From RFSX01 sp964567435 (lineage in GTDB: Bacteria > Bacteroidota > Bacteroidia > Chitinophagales > Saprospiraceae): a stretch of DNA of 15,558 bases. The notes under the pieces are model-generated. The model was not told the origin of the DNA and ran no database searches. It saw only the letters and a list, made by a program, of their open reading frames with translations. Shown here in pieces: positions 15,443-15,558 of this stretch. Positions within the stretch are counted from its first letter, which is position 1, and each line of letters opens with the position of its first letter. Position numbers and translations under genes: made by a program. Location: the NCBI GenBank assembly GCA_964567435.1, contig CAZMMQ010000080.1, positions 1-15,558 on the forward strand, read 5' to 3'.

Positions 15443-15467
15443 CTTGTATTCAGGAATGCAGAAACAA

Positions 15468-15507
15468 AAAGCCCTAATACTCATAGATTATTGAATATTA
15501 GGGCTTT
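15468..15507 (-). terminator. Terminator between the T9SS gene and tRNA-Arg, probably bidirectional
   Basis: A perfect 12-bp stem, AAAGCCCTAATA (15468-15479) against TATTAGGGCTTT (15496-15507), has a 16-nt loop. On the minus strand it is followed by more T residues (TTTTTG counted with the stem), so it best terminates the tRNA transcript. On the plus strand the T tract is only three bases, giving weaker termination for the T9SS gene, whose stop lies 25 bp before. Confidence 0.8.
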
Positions 15508-15513
15508 GTAATG

Positions 15514-15558
15514 TGATCGCGGCAGGATTCGAACCTGCGACCGTCTGCTTAGAAGGCA
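15514..15558 (-). tRNA. tRNA-Arg (anticodon UCU), 3' part, truncated by window end
   Basis: Reading the minus strand, the window holds the anticodon loop CTTCTAA (15555-15549; anticodon TCT at 15553-15551). The 3' anticodon strand GCAGA and a 5-nt variable loop follow. The T arm is GCAGG-TTCGAAT-CCTGC (15538-15522), then the acceptor strand CGCGATC (15521-15515) and discriminator A (15514). No CCA is encoded. The 5' half lies outside the window. This tRNA decodes AGA, a major arginine codon in AT-rich Bacteroidota. Confidence 0.93.

Overview
The window looks like a chromosomal piece of a Bacteroidota genome, possibly a Saprospiria-like lineage. The evidence is an AT-rich sequence, a type IX secretion C-terminal sorting domain (13361-15442), a DUF5362-type membrane protein, a patatin fused to an outer-membrane barrel, and promoters of the Bacteroidota form. 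Three candidate promoters share one geometry, TTG-N20-(T/A)AnnTTTG. The stretch of exactly 100 N at 10918-11017 points to a draft scaffold.

Layout. 1-2.9 kb: a small VOC (glyoxalase-fold) protein converges on a secreted patatin/Omp85-barrel protein. 2.9-8.1 kb: an accessory-looking stretch. It holds a 103-residue unknown protein divergent from a WYL-domain regulator, a 70-codon gene fragment, a 93-residue orphan protein, an ATPase with a PD-(D/E)XK-type C-terminus, a DUF5362-like membrane protein, and a lone protein resembling the N-terminal region of McrB-like ATPases. The ATPase is preceded by three tandem 47-bp imperfect palindromes, the last ending at the base before its ATG. 8.1-15.5 kb: envelope or secreted proteins, namely an unrecognised 565-residue exported protein, a ~1,000-residue sortilin/BNR-type beta-propeller protein interrupted by the gap, and a divergently transcribed 693-residue T9SS cargo with scattered Asp-box motifs. 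The window ends inside a minus-strand tRNA-Arg(UCU).

How the genes relate. No long operon is visible; most neighbours are convergent, divergent or separated by terminators. The patatin, sortilin-like and T9SS proteins all carry signal peptides and belong to the cell envelope or secretome. The 2.9-8.1 kb region has the flavour of a decayed defence or mobile-gene island (WYL regulator, nuclease-like ATPase, McrB-like fragment, orphan small genes), but no complete known defence system is present. The most unusual structure is the palindrome array at 5206-5357.
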